Below are positions 40,699 to 50,422 of a stretch of 64,000 nt of DNA, piece after piece; the first letter of the stretch is position 1, and every line of letters starts with the position of its first letter. The notes beneath the pieces were generated by a model. The model made no database searches. It had not been told where the DNA came from and was given only the letters and a program-made list of their open reading frames with translations. Source of the DNA: Yeguia hominis. Lineage in GTDB: Bacteria; Bacillota; Clostridia; Oscillospirales; Acutalibacteraceae. The stretch is from the NCBI RefSeq assembly GCF_014384705.1, contig NZ_JACRSN010000014.1:14758-78757 (forward strand). The letters are read 5' to 3'. A program made the position numbers and the translations under genes.

Positions 40699-41130
40699 TC
40701 ACTTGAGAATATCTTCTATTCCCCGAATAAACTGTTCTGCATTTCTCATTTCATACAATCTGCCATGAATCGAAACTTGTCCGGAAGCCGAGACAGCAAT
40801 TTCCGTCAATGTCTCCCCGTCATAACTGGAAATGAATGCAATTTTGTTGCCGAGTTCCTCCATTGCACCGTCCCCCATATACGTTTTCAGGGTTCTTTTA
40901 TAAGAACAGTTCTGCATCCGTTCCACGATTTTTCTTTTTTGTTCCTCTGTGATCTGGTCGTACTTCTTTGTGTTGATGTATGCTTCTCCGTTTTGAACAC
41001 CCAATTCATTTACCTGTATCGTAAGGTCCTGATTTTCAATGAGATCGCTTGGAAAAGACATCGGGTAAAAATAGATCACGCAACATACCAGCAAGGCAAC
41101 ACCGACAAACCACATAACCTTTTTCTTCAT
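40699..41130 (-). CDS. Small membrane-anchored or secreted protein, unknown function
   Basis: A 143-residue protein with a single N-terminal helix (VMWFVGVALLVCCVIYFY) and a soluble extracellular part with mixed strand/helix (LTIQVNELGVQNGEAYINTK, IAVSASGQVSIHGRLYEM). No lipobox and no catalytic motif recognised. GGAGG precedes the ATG. It stands alone between ogt and a hydrolase gene. Confidence 0.65.
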   Translation of the reverse strand: MKKKVMWFVGVALLVCCVIYFYPMSFPSDLIENQDLTIQVNELGVQNGEAYINTKKYDQITEEQKRKIVERMQNCSYKRTLKTYMGDGAMEELGNKIAFISSYDGETLTEIAVSASGQVSIHGRLYEMRNAEQFIRGIEDILK

Positions 41131-41186
41131 CTGTATTCCTCCAATCCCGATTTTCCAATTTGTTCATTTTAAAAATCTGACCCCTA

Positions 41187-41870
41187 TTAAAGTGTTTTCA
41201 GGAAATCGTCAACAGCCAGATTAAATTCTGCTGGACGCTGATTCGCAAGGAAATGATTTCCACGAAGGATCACCATTTTTGCATTTGGAAGACTTTCGGC
41301 GATTTCCTTCGTATGCGACTCTTTGATCATATCTTTTGTTCCGCAAATGACCAATGTGGGAATCGAAATCCGCGACAATGCATTTGGTTTGATATTTGGC
41401 TCATTCACCATCAGGCCGAGCATTTCGGCATTTTTCTTTGCCTCCGTTGATTTGGCGGCAAACCGCCTTGCGATTTTGTATCCGATTTCAATCGGAATTT
41501 GCACCACTCGTTTTACTCCTGTTGGGTCGAGATTGCCGCCGCTTAAAATCAAAGCTTTTACCATATCGGGGTGCTCCGTTGCAAATTTCATCGCAATATT
41601 TGCTCCGTCTGAGAACCCCAAAATCACCGCGCTTAAAATTTGATGCGCTTGCATGAAATCGTATAAATCACAGGAAAATTGTGCAATGGTAAACGGCGCG
41701 TCGCCTCGCGGAGATTTCCCATGCCCTCTCGTATCCAATGCAATCACACGGTATTTGCTTTGAAAATATTCGATTTGATTTTTGAAATAGGCGCTGTTTC
41801 CACCATTTCCATGCAAAAATAGAAACGGTTCGCCATTTCCTTTCTCCTGGCAGTATAATTCTATATCCAT
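41187..41870 (-). CDS. Alpha/beta-fold hydrolase
   Basis: A 227-residue protein with oxyanion motif FLHGNGGNSAYF, DTRGHGKSPRG, nucleophile elbow GFSDGAN (Ser) near 91, the acid in CGTKDMIKESH near 180 and the catalytic His in RGNHFLANQRP near 207. This is the proline iminopeptidase/hydrolase-type alpha/beta fold; substrate unknown. ATG at 41870 follows GAGG with good spacing, in preference to the ATG at 41897. Confidence 0.85.
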   Translation of the reverse strand: MDIELYCQEKGNGEPFLFLHGNGGNSAYFKNQIEYFQSKYRVIALDTRGHGKSPRGDAPFTIAQFSCDLYDFMQAHQILSAVILGFSDGANIAMKFATEHPDMVKALILSGGNLDPTGVKRVVQIPIEIGYKIARRFAAKSTEAKKNAEMLGLMVNEPNIKPNALSRISIPTLVICGTKDMIKESHTKEIAESLPNAKMVILRGNHFLANQRPAEFNLAVDDFLKTL

Positions 41871-42335
41871 TATATCCTCGTAAATTTCAACTTGCAAAAT
41901 AAATCCGCATTCTTATTCTAATTCATACGGCCCTTTTGCATAGCAAAGAAAAGCGTTTTTGAGCAAATTGCACACCCAGCTTTGTTTGCAGACGAATTGC
42001 AATATCATTGCCATCCGAAATCATCACATAAGGTCTCATCTGGCTATGAAACATTTGGTTTGCGATAAACCGCCTGCATCCGGCTGGCAATCTGTTGCCG
42101 CCTCGAAGCAGGGTCAACAGATTCAAATCCGAGAGATCCAGCCTTATGGATGCCGGCATACCCTTTTATGCCCTGATTGTCTGCGCTGCTTCCGCGTGAT
42201 TCTGCCTGCAAGCCGGATGTCGGCGGTCTATTTCAAACAGGATGTCACAAACGCAAGCGGAGAACATCCATGCTTTCTGCCGTTTCTTCTGCTGACAGCC
42301 CCTGCTCTGCAAATCCAATTTTGCTGTCCTATAGA
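41871..42335. other. Gene-poor stretch with degenerate coding-like frames
   Basis: About 465 bases without a convincing gene. Minus-strand frames (for example a 78-codon frame at 41923-42159) switch repeatedly, as in a decayed gene, but I cannot assign a family. Confidence 0.35.
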
Positions 42336-43094
42336 CTACTCGATTTTTAATGATTCAAAATAATAGCGCGGTTTTCCTGTACTCTTTTTCCCGTATTCTA
42401 TCGCTTCCGTCGGGCAATAACAAATACAGGCCATGCAATGCGTGCATTGCGTTCCCCATACAGGCTTTCTGTCCCTGTATGTTATGTTGTTCATCGGGCA
42501 TTTTTCCGCACATTGTCCGCAACCAATACAGGCATCATTTGCCTGAAAGGCGTCGGCCTTAACGAAAAACTGATAAAATATCGGGTTTACCGGACCGCTC
42601 ATAAAGCGGTCATAGAGATTGCTTCGAGGTGCGGAAAAAGCCTGTCTCGCCTGAATGCGCACAATGGTCTCCTCAAGCGTTGGCTCTGCTCTTTCCACGA
42701 TGCTCCTGGCTTCTTCTGCCTGCGGTGCGCGAAACATCGCAATGTAGTTTTCCGGCATAACAATTTGTGCTGTTCCCATATAGCACAGGTGTTTTTGTTC
42801 GGTAAGTTTGCGATTGTATTTTGCTGCGTTACCAATCTCGCTGCCACAGTCCATCACAAACCAGATTCGTTCCGCACCAACAAACTCGGTTTGGGAAAGC
42901 CAATCCGATACGATTCGCGGAATACGCCATGCATATGTTGGCGCAACCACGATTACGTCTTGTCCCGTCTGTATCGGGGAATGATCCTTGACTTTAATTT
43001 TTGTATTCAGATCGACCGTTTTATCCTGTAGTGCTTCCGCAATTCGCCTTGCGATATACCGGCTGTTCCCGGTTCCGGAAAAACAAAAAATCAT
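42336..43094 (-). CDS. EFR1-type flavodoxin/ferredoxin fusion protein
   Basis: A 252-residue protein. The N-terminal flavodoxin-like domain starts MIFCFSGTGNSRYIARRIAE (FMN phosphate loop GTGNS) and includes VVAPTYAWRIP. The C-terminal part has two 4Fe-4S clusters, CIGCGQCAEKCP and CTHCMACICYCP. EFR1 proteins are common in anaerobic Firmicutes and are thought to carry electrons; partners are unknown. The ATG at 43094 starts at the conserved beta-strand and is preceded by GGAGG; upstream in-frame codons are not conserved. Confidence 0.88.
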   Translation of the reverse strand: MIFCFSGTGNSRYIARRIAEALQDKTVDLNTKIKVKDHSPIQTGQDVIVVAPTYAWRIPRIVSDWLSQTEFVGAERIWFVMDCGSEIGNAAKYNRKLTEQKHLCYMGTAQIVMPENYIAMFRAPQAEEARSIVERAEPTLEETIVRIQARQAFSAPRSNLYDRFMSGPVNPIFYQFFVKADAFQANDACIGCGQCAEKCPMNNITYRDRKPVWGTQCTHCMACICYCPTEAIEYGKKSTGKPRYYFESLKIE

Positions 43095-43158
43095 ATGTAT
43101 AAGCACCTCCGAAAAATTCGGTTTACCAGCGCGGCAATCCAGAAACAATCCGGTTTTG

Positions 43159-43497
43159 TCACGAAATCCAAAAGCGTTTGACAGCGACGTTTTCATCCGG
43201 ATCATACAACTCGTTTTCAACTATACCGCCGTTTTTCAGAATCCCCTTTTCCAAAGCCGCGTTGTCGCTATCGCAGACACAGAGAATGCGGTCCATTCCA
43301 AACTCCCTTGCAATTTCCAATCCCCGCTTCAGCATCTGGGTCGCGAACCCGCGGTTCCGATCGGACGGACGAGTGGCATAACCGATGTGTCCGCCGTAGT
43401 TGAGCAGAAATTCCGTCAGTTCAAACTGCAGACGGAACACACCGAAAATTCCATGCGGACTGCACATCGGAAATCCCGTGGCTGTTGCTTTCAACAA
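43159..43497 (-). pseudogene. GNAT acetyltransferase, N-terminally truncated
   Basis: The C-terminal ~95 residues of a GNAT N-acetyltransferase are recognisable: LNYGGHIGYATRPSDRNRGF (acetyl-CoA loop with R-N-R-G-F-A), LEIAREFGMDRILCVCDSDN and ILKNGGIVENEL. Family members start some 60-80 residues earlier; here the upstream sequence is unrelated and no RBS is seen. Likely a decayed gene. Confidence 0.7.
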
Positions 43498-43585
43498 CCA
43501 CGCTGATTTTTCTCGGCTTTTTTAAGTCTTACCTCATGAACTTCCTCTCGGAAATGGATCTCATAAACTGTAAGTTGTCCAGTAC

Positions 43586-44279
43586 TTATCCAAGTCGCTC
43601 TTGCAGAAAGCCTTTGCGCTTTCTCAAATCCGGATCACAAAGCACCGGCAAAATGTTCACGAGCTGTTCCGGCTCCAAGTTCCACCATTGATAGCGAAGC
43701 AGCGAGTCTTTCCGCTCCCCATCAAAGCGCTCTTTGATAAATTTTGCTGGGTTTCCTCCGTAAACGGTATCGGCAGGAACATCTTTTACAACCACGGAGT
43801 AGGCGGCAATGATCGCTCCGTCGCCGACCTTTACGCCGGGCATCAGAATGCTTTCGCGTCCGATCCACACATCGTTTCCAATGATCGTATCGCCTTTACG
43901 GGGAAGTTGTTCCATATGCGGCAGTGTATTCTCCGTCCATGCACCGCCAAACACATTAAATGGGTACGTCGTTGCGCTGCTGCTTCGGTGGTTCGCCGGT
44001 CCTATGATAAACTTGGCGTCGGATGCAATTTGACAGAATTTGCCAATTATAAGGTGATCTCCAAACCAACTCCGGATAGTTGAACAGCACATTGTTCCGC
44101 TCAAAGCCTGTCGGGTCCGTCGCGTCGTCATAATAGGTGTAATCCCCGACCGTAATATTGGGCGCTGTGATGACATTTTTAATAAAACAGGAAGTTTTAT
44201 ATTCGTTGGGAAAGACCGCGTTTGGATTTGGAATCTTCAGCATCATTTCGTCTTTTCCTGTCATCATTCTATATTCCAT
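43586..44279 (-). pseudogene. Vat/CatB-type xenobiotic acetyltransferase, frameshifted
   Basis: Two overlapping minus-strand frames together make a complete left-handed beta-helix acetyltransferase. The N-terminal frame gives ITAPNITVGDYTYYDD and NNVLFNYPE; the second frame resumes at FGDHLIIGKFCQIASDAKFI, then GPANHRSSSATTYPFNVFGG, GNDVWIGRESILMPGVKVGD and GNPAKFIKERF. One extra base in the run GAGTTGGTTTGGA near 44066-44070 breaks the frame. Intact relatives acetylate streptogramin A or chloramphenicol. Restoring the frame would give a protein of about 230 residues. A sequencing error at that site is the alternative. Confidence 0.82.
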
Positions 44280-44381
44280 CCTTTTCCCGGTACATCCTAG
44301 TGACAATTCCTCGTTTCTTACAGGCTTCTCTCACCGTGATTTCTCTCCATCCTTCGTTTTCATGACTCGGAAAACCGGAAA

Positions 44382-45128
44382 TCACTTTGATAATAATTTT
44401 AAAAAACGCTTGTCATTCATCTGCTCGTTTGTTACATACGCTCCATCATAAAACAGTGCATAGGTCGTGATTGGCGTCGGTGCATTCTGCGCTTCTTCTT
44501 TGCTCTGCAAAGGAACGGACCGGAATTGCACTGCATTTTCCTTTGCCACTTGTTCCACAATCGGAACATATTTCGCATTAAATGGACATTGACTGGTATA
44601 ATATAAAACATATCCTTTTTCTTCAACATGCGGGTGTTTTGCGCAGTCTTTGAATCTGGGCAGCAGCGCATTTTCCTCAAATGGGAGATACCATAGCTGG
44701 ATCCCGTTATCCGCTTCATCGCAAACAGAAAATCCTTTATATTGCAAGAATTTCGGGTCGGCCAAAAATGGCTTTTTCTTTTTGGAAGATAACACACATA
44801 GGCCCTTTTTTCCTTTTTGCTTGCTGTCCTCCACACAGGCATTCAGCAAATCCGCTCCATAACCATGCCCCTTGAAAGAACCCGCCACCCACAAACAGTC
44901 GATATACATATAACCGTCTGCAATCATGGGATTCCACGCATTTTCAGCAGGTATATACTCAATAAAGCACTTTCCCCGCTCTTTGCTTTTTAGAAAAACC
45001 AGTCCATCCGCAAAGCGTTCTTGCAGCCACGCCTTCTTGGAGGACACCTGAAGATCCTTGTTATTGGAAATTGCACAGCATATATGCTCTTGGCCGATGT
45101 TTTCGCTTGTCACTCTGATATATTCCAT
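44382..45128 (-). CDS. GNAT acetyltransferase with YoaP C-terminal domain
   Basis: A 248-residue protein. Residues 1-140 form a GNAT fold (YIDCLWVAGSFKGHGYGADL acetyl-CoA loop), and the C-terminal ~100 residues match the YoaP-type domain (VLYYTSQCPFNAKYVPIVEQ, TPITTYALFYDGAYVTNEQM). Such fusions occur widely in Firmicutes; the acceptor is unknown. GGAGG precedes the ATG. Confidence 0.85.
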   Translation of the reverse strand: MEYIRVTSENIGQEHICCAISNNKDLQVSSKKAWLQERFADGLVFLKSKERGKCFIEYIPAENAWNPMIADGYMYIDCLWVAGSFKGHGYGADLLNACVEDSKQKGKKGLCVLSSKKKKPFLADPKFLQYKGFSVCDEADNGIQLWYLPFEENALLPRFKDCAKHPHVEEKGYVLYYTSQCPFNAKYVPIVEQVAKENAVQFRSVPLQSKEEAQNAPTPITTYALFYDGAYVTNEQMNDKRFLKLLSK

Positions 45129-45348
45129 AAAGCGCCTCCATCAATTTCCATTAGACGGTCAGATTTAAGCGTATTATATCATAACTTTGCAACTTTTTCT
45201 ATCGACAAATTTGTGGTATATATCTGCGGCAATCAATCTTCTCCTACTAAGTCGAACAAGCCCAAAATAGAAGTCCGCCACAGATTACTGGACCGCTCCC
45301 CGTTTAACAGACAAAGAAAAAAGCGCCCAGTCGCAGAATAGCGGCGAA

Positions 45349-45458
45349 TTACACGGCCTTGCTCCGGATTTCAAACGGAGTGAGGCCGTTCTTCAGGTTG
45401 ATCCGCACATAGTTGTAGGATCGCACATACTCCGCCACCGCCTGTTCGACTTCGGTCC
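45349..45458 (-). pseudogene. IS3-family transposase (orfB) C-terminal remnant
   Basis: Read on the minus strand: TEVEQAVAEYVRSYNYVRIN, then LKNGLTPFEIRSKAV and stop, the typical end of the IS3/IS150 integrase-core transposase. It is fused directly to the signal peptidase remnant, showing a deletion between an IS copy and the peptidase gene. Confidence 0.72.
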
Positions 45459-45730
45459 GGCACGATTCCAACAACCCGGTGTGTCGCGACGGTATCCGCA
45501 TCGAGCAGGAAGGGAATAGCCTATCCTTCCTTGATCGTAAACGGATCGACTTTTTTTACATAAAGGATCGATCCCGTGTGATAAGTCGGTTCCATAGAAC
45601 CCGACAACACACGAAACACCTGCAGTCCAACCACTCTTGCCCCAACCAGCAAAATTGCCAGCAGAACGACCAGCGCAACCAAAACGCTGCTGACGATATT
45701 TCATATTTTTTTGAGAGAATGACGCACGCT
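45459..45730 (-). pseudogene. Signal peptidase I (SipW-like) remnant with stop codons
   Basis: The minus strand encodes NIVSSVLVALVVLLAILLVG, FRVLSGSMEPTYHTGSILYV, KKVDPFTIKEG, then a TAG where GDAI is expected, then AIPFLLDADTVATHRVVGIV. Catalytic Ser (SGSM) and His (THRVV) are visible, of the ER/SipW type. An upstream TGA (in LKKI-stop-NIVSS) and the internal TAG break the frame, and the C-terminus is replaced by an IS3 remnant. The gene is clearly dead. Confidence 0.78.
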
Positions 45731-45990
45731 GTTTCTTCCCTTCTCAATCTTCTCAAAAAAGCTTCCTGTACGCCAGAAAATTCAGACAACAGCCGACCGC
45801 AGTTGATGTAACATTTCATAAAAGAGCAAGCAAACTCCTAGGTTTCTGCATCCAATACAAAGGCATTTAACCGATGAGGATATACTGCAGCGCCATTTCA
45901 GATTCAAGGGACGACGCGGGAAAACGCACCCATTTACGAGAATATCTAACATCTCAGTTGCTCTATCTGCAAAAATCGCGCGATTTTTCC

Positions 45991-47136
45991 CTAAAATTCG
46001 GAATCTTGCGGCACACTAGATCTCAGAAAGTCTTCCATTTCCTTTCTGAACCGATAATCCGCAAGCAGCAGATCCACCATCCGTCCATAGCTCTTGACGC
46101 CGTCTTCCTGACGGTTTGCTTTCAGATACGTGTCGTTGACCGCTTCAGAAGCCTCTGCAACCGGCCCCTCAAATTGCTTCCAATAACGGCTGTTTGCGGC
46201 GAGATCCCGCTTTACGCCCTCGGAAAGCATCGCATATGTCTCGCTGCCCAAATCGCGGTCAATCGAAAACAGCGCATTGTTGGCATGAATAAAGGCCAGC
46301 ATCGCACCGGAATACTGAAATTCCGGGAAGTCACTTGCCCGACAGGCGAGAAATGCGATAAAATTTGCCTCATCTTCCCGCATATAACCGCGCAAATGCG
46401 TCAGCTCATGACACATCGTGGAGGGAATCGAGTAGTCCGGGATATCGACATTGACATTCGCCTCAAAGGTAAACGGAAAAAACACGCCGGTAATATTCGC
46501 CCAGGACATTGCGCGCGAAAGCAACACCGGTTTCGGCGACCGGTAACAGTCCGGAAGCGTCGGATAACTTGCCGCCAGGCTCGCGTACGTTTTACGCGCA
46601 TGTTCCGCCGTATCACGGACAGAACCCTCCGCAAGCTGCATGACACCCTCGGAATCCTCCGGCAGCCCATCACGCAAATCGGAAAGCGTCCCCGCAAGCT
46701 CTGCGCACAACGTGGAAAGCTCCTCCTTGGAGGAATCCTGCACCGTGAGTCCGCAAACCGCAGAAAACGGAACCCGATGGTAATTGATCCCGCAGGAAAT
46801 CGTAAAAAGGAACCACAGCGCACCGCCGACACAGAGCAGGTTGATTCCGGCTTTTGCCGCCCGAAGGCCCCGCTTTTCCGGGTTTCGGATCAGACGGATC
46901 AAAAACAGCAGCAGAAACACGATCACCGCAGCGACAGCAGCGAGAATCAAAATTTCTGCAACCGAAAACGGCGCTAACGCCATGACTGCATGAACGGCAG
47001 AGGCATAAACCGGATAAATCGTCGTGGCATACCATTCCGCAAACGATGTGGAATTTGACGCGCAAAGCGTCAGAATGAGAGCGGCAGGAACGCAAAGAAG
47101 GATCCAAAGCCGCCGCAAATGCAGAAGCGATTTCAT
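45991..47136 (-). CDS. DUF3810-type membrane protein with HExxH-like motif
   Basis: A 381-residue protein with two to three N-terminal membrane helices (LWILLCVPAALILTLCAS, VAEILILAAVAAVIVFLLLF, INLLCVGGALWFLFTI) and a soluble part with MCHELTHLRGYMREDEANFI, a HELTH zinc-peptidase-like motif with a downstream Glu. This matches DUF3810, common in Firmicutes; protease activity is inferred only. GGGAGG stands 7 bases before the ATG at 47136. Confidence 0.85.
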   Translation of the reverse strand: MKSLLHLRRLWILLCVPAALILTLCASNSTSFAEWYATTIYPVYASAVHAVMALAPFSVAEILILAAVAAVIVFLLLFLIRLIRNPEKRGLRAAKAGINLLCVGGALWFLFTISCGINYHRVPFSAVCGLTVQDSSKEELSTLCAELAGTLSDLRDGLPEDSEGVMQLAEGSVRDTAEHARKTYASLAASYPTLPDCYRSPKPVLLSRAMSWANITGVFFPFTFEANVNVDIPDYSIPSTMCHELTHLRGYMREDEANFIAFLACRASDFPEFQYSGAMLAFIHANNALFSIDRDLGSETYAMLSEGVKRDLAANSRYWKQFEGPVAEASEAVNDTYLKANRQEDGVKSYGRMVDLLLADYRFRKEMEDFLRSSVPQDSEF

Positions 47137-47360
47137 AAACAGCCTCCCGATTTTCATTTTGAAAAAGCACGCTGTCGTCCGACCCGGCGGCGTCTTTCAA
47201 GGAAAGTATAACACAAGCGCACGGCGGCGGCAATCTTTCGAAAGTACGACCATCCAGTTTTTCGCAACCATTCGGTTTTCAACGAGAATACTCCCGTTTT
47301 CTCGTTCCATTCAATTTGATGCACATATCGGATATTCCGCATCTGTGTTCCGAACACATC

Positions 47361-47405
47361 AAAAAGCCGATCCGCCCCGAGGATTCCCCAAGGCGGACCG
47401 GCTTT
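47361..47405 (-). terminator. Terminator of fucI
   Basis: AAGCCGATCCGCC and GGCGGACCGGCTT form a 13-bp stem; on the minus strand it runs into T residues. Confidence 0.8.
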
Positions 47406-47456
47406 CTCAGAAGGTATTCCGTTTTTGCAGGCGTGCTTTTTCGTACACGGATGCAC

Positions 47457-49241
47457 TTATTTGTAAAGCGGTCCGAATGCCGCGCATGCACGGTAATCCG
47501 CACTTGTCAGGTCTTCCGTGCCAAAAGAAGACCACACGGCCGGACGGTAAATTTTCTCCTCCGAAACATTGTGCATGGAAACCGGAATCCGCAGCATGGA
47601 AGCCAGCGTAATCAGTTCTGCGCCCACATGTCCGCAGCAGAATGCACCGTGATTCGCGCCCCAGTTTGCCATCACGCTGTATACATCTTTAAACGCGCCT
47701 TTTCCGGTCAGGCGCGGAGCAAACCAGGTTGTCGGCCAGGTCGGGTCTGTCCGGTTGTCCAAAATCCGATGCGTTTCCGGATCCAGTTCGCAGGAATATC
47801 CCTCTGCAAGCTGCAGAACCGGTCCAAGGCCCTTGACAACATTGAGCCGTGCCAGCGTAACCGGCATACCGCCGCGTGTGCCGCCGATAAAGTGGCTGGA
47901 GAACCCGCCGCCGCGGAAATAACCGAGATCCGCCGGGCACCAATCCGTCGCCGCCAAACAGGCGTCGGCGTCTTCTTGCTGCATGTTGTAAAACGGCTTG
48001 ATCACCGGACGGCCGGTTTCGTCGGGAACTGCTCCGTTCCCATCGAGCGCCGCCGCACCGGAGTTCACAAGATGAATCAGGCCGTTTTCCGCATATCCGG
48101 TCGGCTTTTTGCCGGCTACGCGTTCGATGGCTTCCGGACTCCAGAAGGTCCGAACATCCGCAAAAATACCCGGTGTATCCGAAACGAGATGTTCCAAAAG
48201 CATCGTCATCGCATTGAGCGTATCGTTCTCTGTCGCAACCGGAATCGATTCCCGCAGGCCGTTCCAGTCAAACTGGCTGGAGAGCATCGCCTCTAGGAAG
48301 TCGAAATTCGGCATGAAATCCGTCCACTGGCGCTGACCCTGGATACCGCCGATCAGCGCGTTGTGGCCGCAGCTTTCCTCAACAAATCCCATCTGGGCAA
48401 GCTTCGGATTTCCGTGATACAGATCGCGGACGATCAGCATGCACTTGACGCAAAACTCCCACTGTGCATCCTTTTCCGCACGGCTAAACTGTTTTTCCGC
48501 CGGATTTTTGTCTATGCCTTCTTTGCAATGCGCCTTTGTCCATGCAAGGGCTTTCTCAAACTCTTCATGGTCGTAGATGCCATTCTGCACACGCCGGATC
48601 AGCTCGCTCTCGTCAACCGATTCACTGCGCATGCCGAAATACTCCTGCAAAAGGTCCTGGTTGAGGATAGATCCGGCAATTCCCATGCACATCGATCCGA
48701 TCTGCAGATAGCTTTTTCCGCGCATAATCTTTGCTGCGAGACCAGCCTTGGCAAACCGGAGAATTTTCTCCTTTACATCCTCCGGAATACTCCGGTCATC
48801 GCCATCCTGCACGTGGTGGCCATAGATTCCAAAAGCGGGCAGCCCCTTCTGCGCATGCGCTGCAAGCACTGCGGCAAGATACACTGCGCCCGGGCGTTCG
48901 GTTCCGTTAAATCCCCAGACTGCCTTGATGGTGTGCGGGTCCATATCCATTGTTTCGGTTCCGTAGCACCAGCACGGGGTAACGGTCAGCGTCACGCCGA
49001 CGCCTTCTTTTTCAAATTTCTCCGCGCACATAGCCGCTTCCCGTACGCCGCCGATCGTCGTATCGGCGATCACGACCTCCGCCGGCCGACCATCCGGATA
49101 TTTTATGTTCTCCCGAATCAGGGCTGCCGCTGCCTGCGCCATTCCCATTGTCTGATCTTCCAGGCTTTCCCGCACCCCATTGCGGCGGCCGTCAATGGTG
49201 GGTCGGATTCCGATTTTCGGCATTTGTGTAAAATAATACAT
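47457..49241 (-). CDS. fucI: L-fucose isomerase
   Basis: A 594-residue enzyme matching FucI in length and motifs: PKIGIRPTIDGRRNGVRESL, VTPCWCYGTETMDMDPHTIK, WGFNGTERPGAVYLAA, GMCMGIAGS-like QIGSMCMGIAGSIL, and the C-terminal WFAPRLTGKGAFKDVYSVMA, NWGANHGAFCCGHVGAELI. It converts L-fucose (or D-arabinose) to the ketose using Mn2+. Start MYYFTQMPKIG is 9 bases from AAAAGGAG. The divergent AraC regulator (49410) and a nearby TATAAT suggest control by sugar availability. Other fucose genes are not present here. Confidence 0.94.
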   Translation of the reverse strand: MYYFTQMPKIGIRPTIDGRRNGVRESLEDQTMGMAQAAAALIRENIKYPDGRPAEVVIADTTIGGVREAAMCAEKFEKEGVGVTLTVTPCWCYGTETMDMDPHTIKAVWGFNGTERPGAVYLAAVLAAHAQKGLPAFGIYGHHVQDGDDRSIPEDVKEKILRFAKAGLAAKIMRGKSYLQIGSMCMGIAGSILNQDLLQEYFGMRSESVDESELIRRVQNGIYDHEEFEKALAWTKAHCKEGIDKNPAEKQFSRAEKDAQWEFCVKCMLIVRDLYHGNPKLAQMGFVEESCGHNALIGGIQGQRQWTDFMPNFDFLEAMLSSQFDWNGLRESIPVATENDTLNAMTMLLEHLVSDTPGIFADVRTFWSPEAIERVAGKKPTGYAENGLIHLVNSGAAALDGNGAVPDETGRPVIKPFYNMQQEDADACLAATDWCPADLGYFRGGGFSSHFIGGTRGGMPVTLARLNVVKGLGPVLQLAEGYSCELDPETHRILDNRTDPTWPTTWFAPRLTGKGAFKDVYSVMANWGANHGAFCCGHVGAELITLASMLRIPVSMHNVSEEKIYRPAVWSSFGTEDLTSADYRACAAFGPLYK

Positions 49242-49409
49242 AAATTTACGCTCCTTTTCTAGGTAGTCCACTTAAAATGCGCAGATCCGCACATTTTGGT
49301 TCCGATACTTTCATTATAGCGGTTCCCATGCGTGTTTCGCGCAGTTTCTTGTGATAATATAGACATTTTTTGTGATTTATGGTATTCTTGTGTAAAAGGA
49401 GGCGAACGT

Positions 49410-50357
49410 GTGAAGGCATTTTGGGAAAATCGAACCTACGGCGGAAATCTGCGCGTTTGGGTCGGCTGCTACGAAAACCTGCGCTTTCTCTCGCATTATC
49501 ACCGGGAAATTGAAATGATTTATGTCCGGGAAGGCACTGCAACCCTCGGCATTCAAAACCGGATTTTTTCCTGTCAGCGCGGCGATCTCGTCATCTGCCG
49601 CAGCGGCTGTATGCATTACAGTCCGCCGCAGCAGACCGACTGTGTTCTCGATTTTCTGCTGTTTGATCCGGAAATCCTGCAGGAATATCGTCCGATTCTC
49701 AATAGACCGCTTCCTCCGGTTCTCCGAGCCCAACAGCTTGCAGACGCCGGAATGGACCGCCGATGCACTTCGCTGTATGAAACCGTCAACCGGGAAATCC
49801 TCAAAAAGGCGCCCGGATATGAAGCGGTCGTCAGCGGTGCTATTTTGCAGTTCATGGCCTATTGCGGCCGGTATTTTCCGATTCCGGAAAACGACGAAGC
49901 CAAGCCGGAAGAAACACAGTCTCCGAAAATCGGCCGTCTCCTGGATTATATTAATGCGCATTACGCAGAAAGCCTGACGCTCCCCATGGCCGCAAAAATC
50001 ATGGGATATGAACCCTCTTATTGTTCCAAGGTTTTTAAAAAGCTGACCGGTGTCGGATTTTCACGTTATCTCAACTCCGTGCGGATCGAACACGCCATCC
50101 GGTATCTGCGGGAACCGGAACAGACCGTTACGGAAATTGCGCTGCGGTGCGGATTTAACAATATTCGAAATTTCAACCGGACATTCCGGGAACTGACCGG
50201 TGTTCCGCCCACCCGGTTTTCTGCAATGAATCATCCGCTGTTCGGCACCGGAAACCGATATCCGGCGCCGAACATCACAAGCGCCATTGTAACCTATCGC
50301 CGGGAGATTGCCGGAGAAGAATATTTACACCGCTACACTGCGGGCTGCAGAAAATAA
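49410..50357 (+). CDS. AraC-family transcriptional regulator
   Basis: A 315-residue protein with an N-terminal cupin sensor (LSHYHREIEMIYVREGTATL, GDLVICRSGCMHYSPP) and a C-terminal double HTH (ESLTLPMAAKIMGYEPSYCS, FKKLTGVGFSRYLNSVRIEH, EIALRCGFNNIRNFNRTFRE). Divergent from fucI with a 168-base shared region, so it probably senses a sugar and controls fucI. GTG at 49410 follows AAAAGGAGG; the longer frame from 49332 has no site. Confidence 0.88.
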   Translation: MKAFWENRTYGGNLRVWVGCYENLRFLSHYHREIEMIYVREGTATLGIQNRIFSCQRGDLVICRSGCMHYSPPQQTDCVLDFLLFDPEILQEYRPILNRPLPPVLRAQQLADAGMDRRCTSLYETVNREILKKAPGYEAVVSGAILQFMAYCGRYFPIPENDEAKPEETQSPKIGRLLDYINAHYAESLTLPMAAKIMGYEPSYCSKVFKKLTGVGFSRYLNSVRIEHAIRYLREPEQTVTEIALRCGFNNIRNFNRTFRELTGVPPTRFSAMNHPLFGTGNRYPAPNITSAIVTYRREIAGEEYLHRYTAGCRK

Positions 50358-50364
50358 ATAAGGA

Positions 50365-50394
50365 TTGACACCGAATTTTCATGACGCCTATAAT
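50365..50394 (+). promoter_or_regulatory. Promoter of the methyltransferase/SDR/deoC cluster
   Basis: TTGACA (50365-50370), 18-base spacer, TATAAT (50389-50394), 28 bases before the ATG at 50423. Confidence 0.75.
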
Positions 50395-50422
50395 AGAAAA
50401 AGGATTTACAGGGGGTGTCCTT

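Noticed and set aside
45874..46977. Plus-strand frame of 367 codons opposite the DUF3810 gene
   Set aside because: The minus strand encodes a complete DUF3810 protein with helices and HELTH motif; the opposite frame is basic, repetitive and lacks an RBS.
47316..49262. Long plus-strand frames opposite fucI
   Set aside because: FucI is unambiguous on the minus strand; these are antisense shadows.
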